Positions 27,533-37,429 are shown, counted from the stretch's first letter. The stretch: 64,000 bases of DNA from Amaricoccus sp. (GCF_017993425.1 NZ_JAGOMQ010000015.1:1-64000), one strand, 5' to 3'. Made by a program: numbers and translations. The notes: generated by a model from the sequence alone, not told the origin.

Positions 27533-29371
27533 TCACTTCCGCATGGCGCGCGCCGGGGCGGGGGCCGGCTCCTCCGCGTGGCGCAAGGCCGCCGCGCGGA
27601 ACAGCGCGGCGTCGAGCAGGGCGAAGTCGATCGGCTTCGACACGAAATCCGTCATCCCCGCCGCGAGGTGGCGCTCGCGGTCGCCCGGCAGCGCGCTCGC
27701 GGTCAGCGCCACGATCGGCACCTCGCCCGGCGGCCCGGCGAGCTCGCGGATCAACCGCGTCGCCCGCGCCCCGTCCATCCGCGGCATCTCCACGTCCATC
27801 AGCACCACGTCGAACCCGCCCGCCTCGGCCGCCCGCACCGCCGCCTCGCCGTCCTCGACCAGCGTCACCGCATGGCCGTTCCGCGCGAGATAGCTCCGGA
27901 GCACGATCTGGTTCGTCGCGTTGTCCTCGGCGACCAGCACCTTCAGCGGCGGCACCGACCCCGGCGCCGAGCGCCCGCCCTCGCCCGTCGCCATCGACGC
28001 CACCGCCGCCGGCGGCGCGGCGATGGTGAAGGAGAGCACCGCGCCCCCCGCCGCGCCGCTCCGCGCCGAGACCCGGCCGCCGAGGAGCCCCACCAGCTCC
28101 CGGGTGATCGCGAGGCCCAGCCCCGTCCCGCCCCGCCGCGGCCCCACACCGTAATCGGCCTGGTAGAACTCCTCGAAGAGCCGCCCGAGATCCGCCGCCC
28201 CGAAGCCGACCCCGGTGTCGGCGACCTCGACCGCCAGCTCCCGCGTCGCCGCGTCATAGTCCATCCGCGCCCGGATCTCGCCCACCTCGGTGAACTTGGC
28301 GGCGTTGCTGAGCAGGTTGACAAGGATCTGCCGCAGCCGCATCGCGTCGGTCAGGATCGCCTGCGGCACCCGATCGCTCACCTCGGTCCGCAGCGCGATC
28401 CCCTTGCGCTCCGCCCCCGCCGCCATCAGCGCCGTCACCTCGGCGAGGAGCTTCCGCGGCTCCACCGGCGCATCCAGCCGCTCCGCCCGCCCGGCCTCGA
28501 GCTTCGAGAACTCCAGAACGTCGTTGAGGATGCGCAGGAGCCCCTGCGCCGAGGAATGCGCCACCTCCGCCCGCAGCCGCTGCGCCTCCGGCAGGCGGTC
28601 GGCCAGCATCAGCTCCAGCATCCCGATCACCCCGGTCATCGGGGTGCGGATCTCGTGGCTCATCGTGGCGAGGAAGCGCGACTTCGCCACCGCCGCCGCC
28701 TCGGCCTCCGCCCGGCGCAGCTCCAGCTCGGCCTGCCGCTCGACGTCGCCGGTGACGTCCCAGACCAGCCCGACCAGCCGCCGCGAGCCGTTCTCGCCGC
28801 GGTAGACCGCCGCCATGTCGCGGATGTGGCGGATCGTCCCGTCGGGATGCACCACGCGGTAATCCTGCACGAAGCGCCCGTCCGCGTCGACCGCCGCCCG
28901 CGCCGCGTCGATCGCCCGCGCCCGGTCCTCCGGGTGGATCGCCCCCACCCAGTCCGCCTCGTTGAAGAAGCCGTGGCGGTCCGGCGCGCCGAAGAGCGCC
29001 CGCGTCCGCTCGTCCCAGATCATCTCGTCGGTCTCGAGGTCGACGTCCCAGACCCCCACCTGCGAGGCCCCGAGCGCGAAGTCGAGCCGCCACGAGAGCT
29101 GCGCCAGCTCGGCGTCGCGCGCCAGCACCCGCTGCAGCCGCCGCTCCCGCTCCGCGCCCAGCGCCAGAGCCGCGAGCGCCACCGCCACCGCGAAGAGCGC
29201 CATGCCCCCCGCCACCAGCCAGGCCTCGTTGGCGTCGGTCAGCGAGGGGAGATGGGCGAGCACGCCGGTCGCCACCGCGACAGCCAGCACGGCGCAAACG
29301 GCGAAGAGCGCCCGCGGCGCCAGCCGGGGCCACAGCAACCCTGTCGTCCTCGCCAACCTCTCTCGTTTCAT
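27533..29371 (-). CDS. Hybrid sensor histidine kinase with C-terminal receiver
   Basis: The 612 residues have two N-terminal membrane helices with a very short loop, then a PAS/PAC domain (WRLDFALGASQVGVWDVDLETDEMIWDERTRALFG). HisKA follows with H239 in SRFLATMSHEIRTPM, then HATPase (LLSNAAKFTEVGE, ADTGVGF, GGTGLGLAI). A receiver with D526 in VLMDVEMPRMDG ends the protein. No output regulator is adjacent. The stimulus is unknown; the PAS domain rather than the short periplasmic loop is the likely sensor. It may be co-transcribed with the VWA gene 39 bp upstream. Confidence 0.9.
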   Translation of the reverse strand: MKRERLARTTGLLWPRLAPRALFAVCAVLAVAVATGVLAHLPSLTDANEAWLVAGGMALFAVAVALAALALGAERERRLQRVLARDAELAQLSWRLDFALGASQVGVWDVDLETDEMIWDERTRALFGAPDRHGFFNEADWVGAIHPEDRARAIDAARAAVDADGRFVQDYRVVHPDGTIRHIRDMAAVYRGENGSRRLVGLVWDVTGDVERQAELELRRAEAEAAAVAKSRFLATMSHEIRTPMTGVIGMLELMLADRLPEAQRLRAEVAHSSAQGLLRILNDVLEFSKLEAGRAERLDAPVEPRKLLAEVTALMAAGAERKGIALRTEVSDRVPQAILTDAMRLRQILVNLLSNAAKFTEVGEIRARMDYDAATRELAVEVADTGVGFGAADLGRLFEEFYQADYGVGPRRGGTGLGLAITRELVGLLGGRVSARSGAAGGAVLSFTIAAPPAAVASMATGEGGRSAPGSVPPLKVLVAEDNATNQIVLRSYLARNGHAVTLVEDGEAAVRAAEAGGFDVVLMDVEMPRMDGARATRLIRELAGPPGEVPIVALTASALPGDRERHLAAGMTDFVSKPIDFALLDAALFRAAALRHAEEPAPAPARAMRK

Positions 29372-29410
29372 CTCCGCGCCCCGTTTGAAGGGACAGGTCC
29401 GCTCTTTGCG

Positions 29411-30703
29411 TTAAACTTGGCTTATCGCCCCAACTTTCCGCATCGGCCCGGCCAGCTGCCGCAGCCGCGCCGTCTCGCCCGGATCCTCCGGCCGCGACAG
29501 CGCCGCCACCAGCTCCTCGAGCGAGGCGAGGCTGTGACAGGCCCGGAAGCTGTCGACATGCGGCAGGATCGCCCGCACCCCGCCCGCCCGCGGCGTGAAG
29601 CCCTCCCAGCGCAGCAAGGGGTTCAGCCAGATCACCCGCCGCGCCGAGAGGTGCAGCCTCTCCATCTCGGCGGCGAGCCGGCCCGGATCGTCGCGGTCGA
29701 GCCCGTCGGTGATCAGCAGCACCACCGCCCCCTGCCCCAGCACCCGCCGCGACCAGTCGCGGTTGAAGTCGTGGAGGCACGCCCCGATCCGGGTGCCGCC
29801 CTCCCAGTCGCGCGCCTCGCGCCCGGCGGCTGCCAAGGCGGCGTCCACGTCGCGCTGGCGCAGGTGGCGGGTGATGTTGGTCAGCTCGGTGCCGAAGGTG
29901 AAGGCATGGACCTGCGCCCAGCCAGCCCCCTTGGCGTTGGCGGCCGCGTGCAGGAAATGCAGCAGCATCCGGCTGTAGGACGACATGGATCCGGAGATGT
30001 CGCAGAGCGCGACGAGGTTCGGCCAGCGCGTCCGCCGCGCCCGCGTCGCCAGCCGCCGCACGTCGCCGCCCGAGCGCAGCGCCGCGCGCATGGTGCCGCG
30101 CCAGTCGGCGACCTGTCCGCGCGGGTCGGGCCGGGTCCGCCGCGAGGCGATCGGCTGCACCGGCAGGTCGAGCCGGGCGATGGCGCGCTTCGCCTCGGCG
30201 ACCTCCGACGCGGACATCTGCTCGAAGTCGAGGCTTCTCAGCCGCTCGTCCGCCGAGAAGGTCAGCGTCGCGTCGAACTCGACCTTCGGCTCCTCCTCCC
30301 CCGCCTCTTCCGCCCGCGGCGGCGGCGGCTCGGCGCCGTCGGTCAGCGCTTCCGCCGCGCGCCGTTCCGCCGCGCTCGGCGTATGCGGCTCGGCCACTCC
30401 GCGCAGCAGCGGCAGCATCAGGCTCATCATGTGCTCCATGAAGGCCGGATCCCGCCAGAACAGCCGGAACACCTGCGCGAAGGCCTCGCGCTGCTCGGGC
30501 CGCGAGACGAAGCAGGCCTGGAGCGTGTGGTAGAAATCCCCCTTGTCGGTGAACCCGGCCGCCTCCACCGCGCGCACGGCGTCCACCACCCGCCCCGGGC
30601 CGACCGGCAGCCCGGCCTTGCGCAGCGCGCGGGCGAAGTGGACGATGTTGGCGGCGAGCTTGCCATCCTCCGCAACGAGGGCAAGTCCCGCCGGCCGCGC
30701 CAT
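29411..30703 (-). CDS. VWA domain protein of the CoxE family
   Basis: The 430 residues start MARPAGLALVAEDGKLAANIVHFARALRKAGLPVGPGRVVDAVRAVEAAG. The C-terminal VWA domain has an intact MIDAS motif, VALCDISGSMSSYSRM. CoxE works with the MoxR ATPase CoxD to mature the CO dehydrogenase active site in Oligotropha. Here no coxMSL is visible, so the target may be another molybdoenzyme. The ATG overlaps the stop of the upstream moxR-type gene (ATGA). The longer open frame upstream lies inside that gene. Confidence 0.85.
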   Translation of the reverse strand: MARPAGLALVAEDGKLAANIVHFARALRKAGLPVGPGRVVDAVRAVEAAGFTDKGDFYHTLQACFVSRPEQREAFAQVFRLFWRDPAFMEHMMSLMLPLLRGVAEPHTPSAAERRAAEALTDGAEPPPPRAEEAGEEEPKVEFDATLTFSADERLRSLDFEQMSASEVAEAKRAIARLDLPVQPIASRRTRPDPRGQVADWRGTMRAALRSGGDVRRLATRARRTRWPNLVALCDISGSMSSYSRMLLHFLHAAANAKGAGWAQVHAFTFGTELTNITRHLRQRDVDAALAAAGREARDWEGGTRIGACLHDFNRDWSRRVLGQGAVVLLITDGLDRDDPGRLAAEMERLHLSARRVIWLNPLLRWEGFTPRAGGVRAILPHVDSFRACHSLASLEELVAALSRPEDPGETARLRQLAGPMRKVGAISQV

Positions 30704-31617
30704 CACACCGGCCCGAGCTCGGCGCGCGCCTCGTCGAGGATGCGCTTGGCCTCCGAGCCCTGCATCCGCGCGATGTCGTCCTGGTATTTCAGCAGCGCCC
30801 CAAGCGTGTCCGCGATCACCTGCGGCGACAGCGCCACCGCGTCGAGCGCGACGAGGCACTTCGCCCAGTCGATCGTCTCCGCGACGCCCGGCTTCTTGAA
30901 CAGGTCCTCCGTGCGCAGCCGCTGCACGAAGCCGACCACCTCGCGCGACAGCGCGTCGCTCGCCTCCGGGGCGCGGGCGCGCAGGATCGCGTATTCCCGG
31001 TCGAAGTCCGGATACTCGACCCAGTGATAGAGACAGCGCCGCTTCAGCGCGTCATGGACCTCGCGCGTGCGGTTCGAGGTCAGCACCACGATCGGCGGCT
31101 CCTCCGCCTTCACCGGCCCGAGCTCCGGGATCGTCACCTGGAAGTCCGACAGCGCCTCGAGCAGGAACGCCTCGAACGGCTCGTCCGTGCGGTCGAGCTC
31201 GTCGATCAGCAGCACCGGCGGCCCCTCGACATGCGGCTCCATCGCCTCGAGCAGCGGCCGCCGGATCAGGTAGCGGCCCGAGAACAGCTCCTCGGTCAGC
31301 CCGTCCCGGTCCATCCCGCCGGTCGCCTCGGCGGTGCGGATCGCCACCATCTGCGCCGGAAAGTTCCACTCGTAGACCGCGCTCGCCGCGTCGAGCCCCT
31401 CGTAGCATTGCAGCCGGATCAGCTTGCGCCCCAGCGCCGCCGCCAGCGCCTTGGCGATCTCCGTCTTGCCGACCCCCGCCTCGCCCTCCAGGAACAAGGG
31501 CCGCCCGAGCCGCAGGCTCAGGAACACCACCGTCGCGAGGCCCCGCCCCGCCACGTAGCCCGCCTCGGCGAGCAGCTTCTGGGTCTCGTCGATCGAGGCA
31601 GGCAATGGACGCATCAT
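30703..31617 (-). CDS. MoxR/CoxD-type AAA+ ATPase
   Basis: The 304 residues form a MoxR-family AAA+ domain. Walker A is FLEGEAGVGKTEIAKALAAALG, Walker B is PVLLIDELDRTDEPFEAFLLEAL, and sensor 1 is VVLTSNRTREVHDALKRRCLYHW. It acts as a chaperone with the downstream CoxE protein. The chosen start is the first ATG of a Met-Met pair (MMRPLPASIDE). An alternative at 31638 adds 7 residues. It diverges from the DUF2380-like gene. Confidence 0.88.
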   Translation of the reverse strand: MMRPLPASIDETQKLLAEAGYVAGRGLATVVFLSLRLGRPLFLEGEAGVGKTEIAKALAAALGRKLIRLQCYEGLDAASAVYEWNFPAQMVAIRTAEATGGMDRDGLTEELFSGRYLIRRPLLEAMEPHVEGPPVLLIDELDRTDEPFEAFLLEALSDFQVTIPELGPVKAEEPPIVVLTSNRTREVHDALKRRCLYHWVEYPDFDREYAILRARAPEASDALSREVVGFVQRLRTEDLFKKPGVAETIDWAKCLVALDAVALSPQVIADTLGALLKYQDDIARMQGSEAKRILDEARAELGPV

Positions 31618-31734
31618 GGTCTCCGGCGCTCGCGTCATAAGGCGCTCCGGCACGCGGAAATCAACCCCGCGCCTGCGTGGGCCGCTTGCCGACACGCCCG
31701 CCCTGCCGCCATGCTGGCGGCCGGAGGACGCCCC

Positions 31735-32217
31735 ATGCCCCTGCCGCGCCTTGCCGCCCGCCCCGCCCTCCTCGCCGGCCTCCTCTGCGCCGCCGCCCCG
31801 GCGCAGGCCGCGACCCTCGCCGTCCTGCCGGTGAAGCTCCTCGACACCTCCGACGAGGCCGCCGACCAGCGCGCGGCGCACGAGCGCCGGCAGGCCCTCG
31901 TCGCCGAGGCGCTGGTCCGCGACATGGTCGGCCGGGCCTACGACCGCGCCGTCGCCGTGCCGCCCGCCGCCCTCGCCGCCGCCTGCCCGCGCGAGACCAC
32001 CGACTGCCTCCTCGCCGCCGCCCGCGACGCCGGGGGCGACGCCGTGCTCCTCATCGTCGTCCACAAGTCGAGCACCCTCATCCTGCAGGCCTTCGCCAGC
32101 CTCGTCGACGCCAGGACCGGCGCCCTCGTCGTCTCGCGCAACCTCAGCTTCCGCGGCGACACCGACGAGTCCTGGCTCCGCATGGCCGACTTCCTCGCCG
32201 ACACCCTCGGCCGGTAG
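31735..32217 (+). CDS. Secreted DUF2380-like protein
   Basis: The 160 residues begin with a signal peptide (MPLPRLAARPALLAGLLCAAAPAQA). A mature domain follows: TLAVLPVKLLDTSDEAADQRAAHERRQALVAEALVRDMV…DAVLLIVVHKSSTLILQAFASLVDARTGALVVSRNLSFRGDTDESWLRMADFL. This looks like DUF2380 (recalled resemblance, not searched). A Cys pair near residues 84 and 90 could form a disulfide. The ATG at 31735 follows GGAGGACGCCCC. It may serve the same periplasmic redox enzyme as its neighbours, which is inference. Confidence 0.7.
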   Translation: MPLPRLAARPALLAGLLCAAAPAQAATLAVLPVKLLDTSDEAADQRAAHERRQALVAEALVRDMVGRAYDRAVAVPPAALAAACPRETTDCLLAAARDAGGDAVLLIVVHKSSTLILQAFASLVDARTGALVVSRNLSFRGDTDESWLRMADFLADTLGR

Positions 32218-32277
32218 CCCGGTTTTCTTCGCCCCCGCCAGCCGCTATATCCCGAGGACGCCATCCGCGAGGACAGC

Positions 32278-33294
32278 ATGAGCCCCACCGACCTCGCCGC
32301 CGCCCCCGACGCGATCCCCGAGGCCGCGCTCGCCTGGGCCCGCGAGGGACGCGGCGCCGCGCTCGCCACCGTCGTCGAGACCTGGGGCTCCGCCCCCCGC
32401 CGCACCGGCTCCCAGCTCGCCATCTCCGGCGACGCCGGCATGGCGGGATCGGTCTCCGGCGGCTGCGTCGAGGGCGCCGTCGTCGCCGAGGCGCTCGACG
32501 CCCTCGCCGACGGCCGCCCGCGCCTCCTCACCTACGGCGTCAGCGACGCCGACGCCTTCGCCGTCGGCCTCGCCTGCGGCGGCGCCATCCGCGTCCTCGT
32601 CGAGCCGGTCGGCGTCGGCGACGGCCCCTCCGAGGCGCTCCTCGCCGAGCTCGTCGCCGCCCGCGCCGCCCGCCGGGCCGTGGTCTACGCCGTCGACCCC
32701 GCCACCTGGGAGCGCCGCCTCGTCGCCGGCCCCGCCGACCCGCTCTGGCCCGAGGCCGCGGCCGCGCTGACCGCCGACAAGGCGGGCTTCGCCGGCGACT
32801 GGTTCCTCGGCGTCCACAACCCCCCGCTCCGCATGGCGATCGTCGGCGCCGTCCACATCGCCCAGGCCCTCGCCCCGATGGCGCGCCTCGTCGGCTACGA
32901 CGTCGTGGTGATCGACCCCCGCGAGGCCTTCGGCTCGCCGGCCCGCTTCCCCGACGTCCGGCTCCTCAACGACTGGCCGGACGCGGCGCTGGCCGAGGTC
33001 GGGCTCGACGCCCGCACCGCCGTCGTCACCCTCACCCACGACCCCAAGCTCGACGACCCCGCCATCGCCGCCGCCCTCCGCGCGCCGGTCTTCTACCTCG
33101 GCAGCCTCGGCTCGACCCGCACCCACGCCAAGCGCGCCGCCCGCCTCGCCGAGACCGGGTTCGCCCCCGACGACGTCGCGCGCATCCACGCGCCGGTCGG
33201 CCTCGACATCGGCGCCAGCACCCCGGCCGAGATCGCCGTCGCGATCCTCGCCGAGGCGACGGAACGCCTCCGCCGCCCCGAGACCCGGCGCTGA
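32278..33294 (+). CDS. XdhC/CoxI-family molybdenum cofactor chaperone
   Basis: The 338 residues have an N-terminal XdhC_CoxI domain (LATVVETWGSAPRRTGSQLAISGDAGMAGSVSGGCVEGAVV) with the conserved SGGCVEG loop. A C-terminal Rossmann domain follows (RMAIVGAVHIAQALAPMARLVGYDVVVIDPREAF … YLGSLGSTRTHAKR). XdhC binds and sulfurates Mo cofactor and inserts it into xanthine dehydrogenase-type enzymes. The target enzyme is not in the window. The next gene starts one base after its stop. Confidence 0.9.
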   Translation: MSPTDLAAAPDAIPEAALAWAREGRGAALATVVETWGSAPRRTGSQLAISGDAGMAGSVSGGCVEGAVVAEALDALADGRPRLLTYGVSDADAFAVGLACGGAIRVLVEPVGVGDGPSEALLAELVAARAARRAVVYAVDPATWERRLVAGPADPLWPEAAAALTADKAGFAGDWFLGVHNPPLRMAIVGAVHIAQALAPMARLVGYDVVVIDPREAFGSPARFPDVRLLNDWPDAALAEVGLDARTAVVTLTHDPKLDDPAIAAALRAPVFYLGSLGSTRTHAKRAARLAETGFAPDDVARIHAPVGLDIGASTPAEIAVAILAEATERLRRPETRR

Positions 33295-33295
33295 C

Positions 33296-34936
33296 ATGCG
33301 CTTCGGCCCCGTTCCGCTCGCTGATGCCGAGGGCGCGATCCTCGCCCATTCGTTGACCGCCGGGACGACCCGGCTGAAGAAGGGCCGCCGCCTCGGCCCC
33401 GACGAGATCGCCGCCCTCGCCGCCGCCGGCGCGGCCGAGGTCACCGTGGCGCGGCTCGAGCCCGTCGACCTGGGCGAGGACGAGGCCGCCGCCGCCGTCG
33501 CCCGCGCCCTCGCGCCCGACCCGGAGGCGCAGGGCGTCACGGTCTCCGCCCCGTTCACCGGCAGGGTGAACCTCTTCGCCCGCGCCGCCGGCGTCTTCCG
33601 CATCGACCGCGCCTCCGTCGACCGGCTGAACGCGGTCGATCCGGCGATTACGCTGGCGACCCTCGCCGACTGGGCCCGCGTCGAGGCGCGGCAGATGGTC
33701 GCCACCGTCAAGGTGATCCCCTACGCCGTGGCCGGGCCCGCCGTCGCCGCCGCCGCGGCCGCCGCCGCGCCCCTCGCCGTCGCCCCCTTCCTCCCGGCGC
33801 GGGCGAGCCTGATCCTGACCCGCACGCCCGGCATGAAGGAGAGCCTGATCGCCAAGGGCGCCGAGGTCGTCGGCGCCCGGCTCCGCGCGCTCGGAATCGA
33901 GCCCGGCGCCCCCGTCGTCGTCGCCCACGAGACCGCCGCGGTCGCCGGGGCGCTCGCCGCCGCCCCCGCCGGCATGGCGCTGATCCTCGGCGGCTCCGCC
34001 ACCTCCGACGCGGCCGACGTCTGCCCGGCCGCGGTGGTCGCGGCCGGCGGCCGGCTGCTGCGCTTCGGGATGCCGGTCGACCCGGGCAACCTGCTCTTCC
34101 TCGGCGAGCAGGCCGGCCGCGTCGTGGTCGGCCTGCCTGGCTGCGCCCGCTCGCCGGCGCTCAACGGCGCCGACTGGGTGCTGGAACGGCTCGCCGCCGG
34201 CTTCGCGGTCGGCGACGCCGACATCGCCGCCATGGGGGTCGGCGGCCTCCTCAAGGAGATCCCCGCCCGGCCGCAGCCCCGCGCCGGCCGCACCGCCGCC
34301 GGCCCGACGGGGCGGCCGCGCGTCGCGGCGATCCTGCTCGCCGCCGGCGCCTCGACGCGGATGCGCGGGCGCGACAAGCTGCTCGAGCCGCTCGCCGACG
34401 GCCGCCCGGTGCTGCGCGCCGCCGCCGAGGCGGCGCTGGCGAGCCAGGCCGACGCCGCGGTCGTCGTGCTCCCCCCCGCCGCCGACGCCCGCCGCGCCGC
34501 GCTCTCGGGCCTCGGGATCGCGGCGGTCGAGGCCGCGGACGCGGCCGAGGGCATGGCCGCCTCGCTCCGCGCCGGGCTCCGCGCGGTGGTCGAGGGCGCC
34601 GACGCGGTCGTCGTGCTCCTCGCCGACATGCCGGAGGTCGGCCCGGGCGAGATCGACCGGCTGATCGCCGCCTTCGACCCGGCCGAGGGCCGCGAGATCT
34701 GCCGCGCCGTCGCCGCCGACGGCCGCCCCGGCCACCCGGTGCTCTTCGGCCGCCGCTTCTTCGAGACGCTCTCCGGCCTGACCGGCGACCGCGGCGCCCG
34801 CGACGTGCTGCGCGACGCCGCCGAGTTCGTCGTCGACGTCCCCACCGGCGGCCGCGCCGCCACGACCGACCTCGACACCCCCGAGGACTGGGAGGCCTGG
34901 CGCGCCCGCGATCAGGCCAAACTGCACACGTTCTGA
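33296..34936 (+). CDS. Molybdopterin-binding domain fused to a MobA/MocA-like nucleotidyltransferase
   Basis: The 546 residues have two parts. Residues 1-330 form a MoeA/MogA-like molybdopterin-binding domain ([35 protein letters not shown]… LILGGSATSDAADVCPAA). Residues about 340-546 form an NTP_transf_3 domain with VAAILLAAGASTRMRGRDKLLEPL and VVLLADMPEVGPGEIDRL. It probably attaches CMP to molybdopterin to form the dinucleotide cofactor for xanthine oxidase-family enzymes. It pairs with the XdhC gene and with moxR/coxE next door. The 34937-35208 gap has no gene. Confidence 0.88.
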   Translation: MRFGPVPLADAEGAILAHSLTAGTTRLKKGRRLGPDEIAALAAAGAAEVTVARLEPVDLGEDEAAAAVARALAPDPEAQGVTVSAPFTGRVNLFARAAGVFRIDRASVDRLNAVDPAITLATLADWARVEARQMVATVKVIPYAVAGPAVAAAAAAAAPLAVAPFLPARASLILTRTPGMKESLIAKGAEVVGARLRALGIEPGAPVVVAHETAAVAGALAAAPAGMALILGGSATSDAADVCPAAVVAAGGRLLRFGMPVDPGNLLFLGEQAGRVVVGLPGCARSPALNGADWVLERLAAGFAVGDADIAAMGVGGLLKEIPARPQPRAGRTAAGPTGRPRVAAILLAAGASTRMRGRDKLLEPLADGRPVLRAAAEAALASQADAAVVVLPPAADARRAALSGLGIAAVEAADAAEGMAASLRAGLRAVVEGADAVVVLLADMPEVGPGEIDRLIAAFDPAEGREICRAVAADGRPGHPVLFGRRFFETLSGLTGDRGARDVLRDAAEFVVDVPTGGRAATTDLDTPEDWEAWRARDQAKLHTF

Positions 34937-35208
34937 ATTACCATTATTTTTCAGTAATATAAGAAGCTATCACGCGTGTTAGCGCCTCGGCGGCCGGATT
35001 TTCGCCCCCTTCCCGGCGGCCTCGTTTGCCGCAACCGGAGCGCCCCGGGCCCGACGGTTCCGGGTTGCCTTCCCCGCCCGCAGCGCCATCCTCGACCGGA
35101 AATCCATCGGGGGGACTGAGCCCGGAGCGTCGGCGGGGATGGAGGCGCCCGGCGCGCCCCCTTCCGGGGCGTGTCCCTCCGCGGGACCGACGCGCTCCTG
35201 AAACGAGA

Positions 35209-35236
35209 ACAGGCCGCGGACGACGCCGCGGCCTGT
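35209..35236 (-). terminator. Terminator downstream of phaB
   Basis: A perfect 11-bp stem ACAGGCCGCGG (35209-35219) / CCGCGGCCTGT (35226-35236) has loop ACGACG and is followed on the minus strand by TCTCGTTT. It lies 35 bp past the phaB stop. Confidence 0.75.
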
Positions 35237-35270
35237 GAAATCCCCGCGGGCCGATGGCCCGCCGCTCGCG

Positions 35271-35996
35271 TCAGCTGAAGAACTGCGCGCCGTTCGCCGA
35301 GATCGTCGAGCCGGTGATGAAGCCCGCGTCGTCCGAGGCGAGGAACACCACGATCCGCGCGATCTCCTCCGGCTCGCCGAGCCGGCCGACCGGGATCTGC
35401 GGAATGATGCGCTCGTTCAGCACCTTCTCGTCGATCGCCTTCACCATCTCGGTGGCGATGTAGCCCGGCGCGATCACGTTGACGGTGATCCCGGCGCGCG
35501 CGCCCTCCTGCGCCAGCGCGCGGGTGAAGCCGATGTCGCCGGCCTTGGCGGCCGAGTAGTTCGCCTGCCCGGCCTGGCCCTTCTGGCCGTTAACCGAGGA
35601 GATGTTGACGATCCGCCCGAACTTGCGGTCGCGCATCCCGCCCCAGACCGGATGCGTCATGTTGAAGACTCCGGAGAGGTTGGTGTCGATGACCTCCTTC
35701 CACTGGGCCGGGGTCATGCGATGGAACATCGCGTCCCGGGTGATGCCGGCGTTGTTCACCAGCACCTCGACCGGGCCGAGATCCGCCTCGACCTGCTTGA
35801 TCCCCGCCGCGCAGGCGTCGTAGTCCGCGACCGACCACTTGTAGGTCTTGATCCCGGTCTCGGCGGTGAACTTCTTCGCCGCGTCGTCGTTGCCGGCGTA
35901 GTTCGCGGCCACAGTGTAGCCCGCGGCCTTCAGCGCGGTCGAGATCGCCGCGCCGATGCCGCGCGATCCGCCGGTGACAAGCGCCACTCGTCCCAT
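35271..35996 (-). CDS. phaB: Acetoacetyl-CoA reductase
   Basis: The 241 residues are a short-chain dehydrogenase. The cofactor site is ALVTGGSRGIGAAIS, NNAGITRD is conserved, and the active site is YSAAKAGDIGFTRALAQEG. It closely fits PhaB, which reduces acetoacetyl-CoA to 3-hydroxybutyryl-CoA with NADPH for polyhydroxybutyrate. It lies 152 bp downstream of phaA on the same strand. A strong hairpin ends it. The polymerase gene phaC is not here. Confidence 0.93.
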   Translation of the reverse strand: MGRVALVTGGSRGIGAAISTALKAAGYTVAANYAGNDDAAKKFTAETGIKTYKWSVADYDACAAGIKQVEADLGPVEVLVNNAGITRDAMFHRMTPAQWKEVIDTNLSGVFNMTHPVWGGMRDRKFGRIVNISSVNGQKGQAGQANYSAAKAGDIGFTRALAQEGARAGITVNVIAPGYIATEMVKAIDEKVLNERIIPQIPVGRLGEPEEIARIVVFLASDDAGFITGSTISANGAQFFS

Positions 35997-36148
35997 GGGT
36001 GTCTCCCCCTTCGTTTCACTTTCGAGAACAGGACCCGGCCGCCGAGCGGGGGCCGGGAACGGAGCCGGGGCGCGAGAGCGGGCGCCCCGGACGCCGGCCG
36101 GCTAACCCGGCCGGCTGTCGCGAACCTGTCGCGGCGTCCCGAGCCCGG

Positions 36149-37324
36149 TCAGGGCCGCTCGACGCAGAGCGCGACGCCCATGCCGCCGCCGATGCAAAGC
36201 GTCGCGAGGCCCTTCTTCGCGTTCCGCCGCTTCATCTCGTAGAGGAGCGTGTTCAGCACCCGCGCCCCCGACGCGCCGATTGGATGCCCGATCGCGATCG
36301 CCCCCCCGTTGACGTTCACGATCGCCGGATCCCAGCCCATGTCCTTGTTGACCGCCAGCGCCTGCGCCGCGAAGGCCTCGTTGGCCTCGATCAGGTCGAG
36401 GTCCTCGACCTTCCACCCCGCCTTGGCGAGCGCCTTGCGCGAGGCATAGATCGGCCCCGCGCCCATGATCTTCGGATCGAGCCCCGCCGTCGCGTAGCTC
36501 GCGATCCGCGCCAGCGGCTCGATCCCCCGCTTCTCCGCGTTCTCCGCCGTCATCAGCACCGCCACCGCCGCGCCGTCGTTCAGGCCCGAGGCGTTGCCCG
36601 CCGTCACCGTGCCGTCCTTCGAGAAGGCCGGCTTCAGCTTCTGCATCGCCTCGAGCGTCGCGCCGTGACGGATGTACTCGTCCTTGTCGACGACCACGTC
36701 GCCCTTGCGGCCCTTCACCGTGACCGGCACGATCTCCTCGTCGAACCTGCCCGCCTTCTGCGCCGCCTCGGCCTTGTTCTGGCTCGCCACCGCGAACTCG
36801 TCCTGCATCTCGCGGGTGATCTGCCACTGGCCCGCCACGTTCTCCGCGGTCGTGCCCATGTGGTAGTTGTTGAAGGCGTCCCAGAGCCCGTCCTTGATCA
36901 TCGTGTCGACGAGCTTCATGTCGCCCATCTTCTGCCCCGCGCGCATGTGCTGGGCGTGCGGCGACAGCGACATGCTCTCCTGCCCGCCGGCGACCACCAC
37001 CTCGGCGTCGCCGAGCAGGATGTGCTGCGCCCCGAGCGCCACGGCCCGCAGCCCCGAGCCGCAGACCTGGTTCAGCCCCCACGCCGCGCTCTCCAGCGGC
37101 AGCCCGGCGTTGATATGCGCCTGCCGCGCCGGGTTCTGCCCCTGGGCGGCGGTCAGCACCTGGCCGAGGATGGTCTCGGAGACGTCCGCGGCCGGAACCC
37201 CGGCGCGCTCCAGCACCGACTTGATCACGGTCGCGCCGAGCTCGTGCGCGGGAACGGAGGCGAAGGCGCCGTTGAAGCTGCCCACCGGCGTCCGACCGGC
37301 GGACGCGATCACGATATTGGTCAT
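36149..37324 (-). CDS. phaA: Acetyl-CoA acetyltransferase (beta-ketothiolase)
   Basis: The 391 residues are a thiolase. The acylated Cys is in [15 protein letters not shown], the His in [14 protein letters not shown] and the second Cys in LCIGGGMG. It condenses two acetyl-CoA to acetoacetyl-CoA, feeding PhaB. The ATG at 37324 follows CCAGGAGGGAAAC, a strong ribosome site, so the longer open frame upstream is not used. Together with phaB it supplies the polyhydroxybutyrate precursor. Confidence 0.94.
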   Translation of the reverse strand: MTNIVIASAGRTPVGSFNGAFASVPAHELGATVIKSVLERAGVPAADVSETILGQVLTAAQGQNPARQAHINAGLPLESAAWGLNQVCGSGLRAVALGAQHILLGDAEVVVAGGQESMSLSPHAQHMRAGQKMGDMKLVDTMIKDGLWDAFNNYHMGTTAENVAGQWQITREMQDEFAVASQNKAEAAQKAGRFDEEIVPVTVKGRKGDVVVDKDEYIRHGATLEAMQKLKPAFSKDGTVTAGNASGLNDGAAVAVLMTAENAEKRGIEPLARIASYATAGLDPKIMGAGPIYASRKALAKAGWKVEDLDLIEANEAFAAQALAVNKDMGWDPAIVNVNGGAIAIGHPIGASGARVLNTLLYEMKRRNAKKGLATLCIGGGMGVALCVERP

Positions 37325-37429
37325 GTTTCCCTCCTGGGCCGCCGGAACGCGCGATGCGGTTGGAGAATCGCTGCGGGCGGGCGCGTGTAGGCGCCCCTCG
37401 TGACACAATCTTGCGCGGTGCTCAACCGC

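Noticed and set aside
27509-31027. A 1172-residue plus-strand open frame opposite the kinase and VWA genes
   Set aside because: It is antisense to two well-supported genes, consists of Arg/His/Pro-rich low-complexity sequence, and arises from the very high GC third positions.
34937-34980. ATTAC…GTAAT stem as terminator of the MobA-like fusion gene
   Set aside because: The stem is short, AT-only and imperfect, so I could not support it as a terminator.
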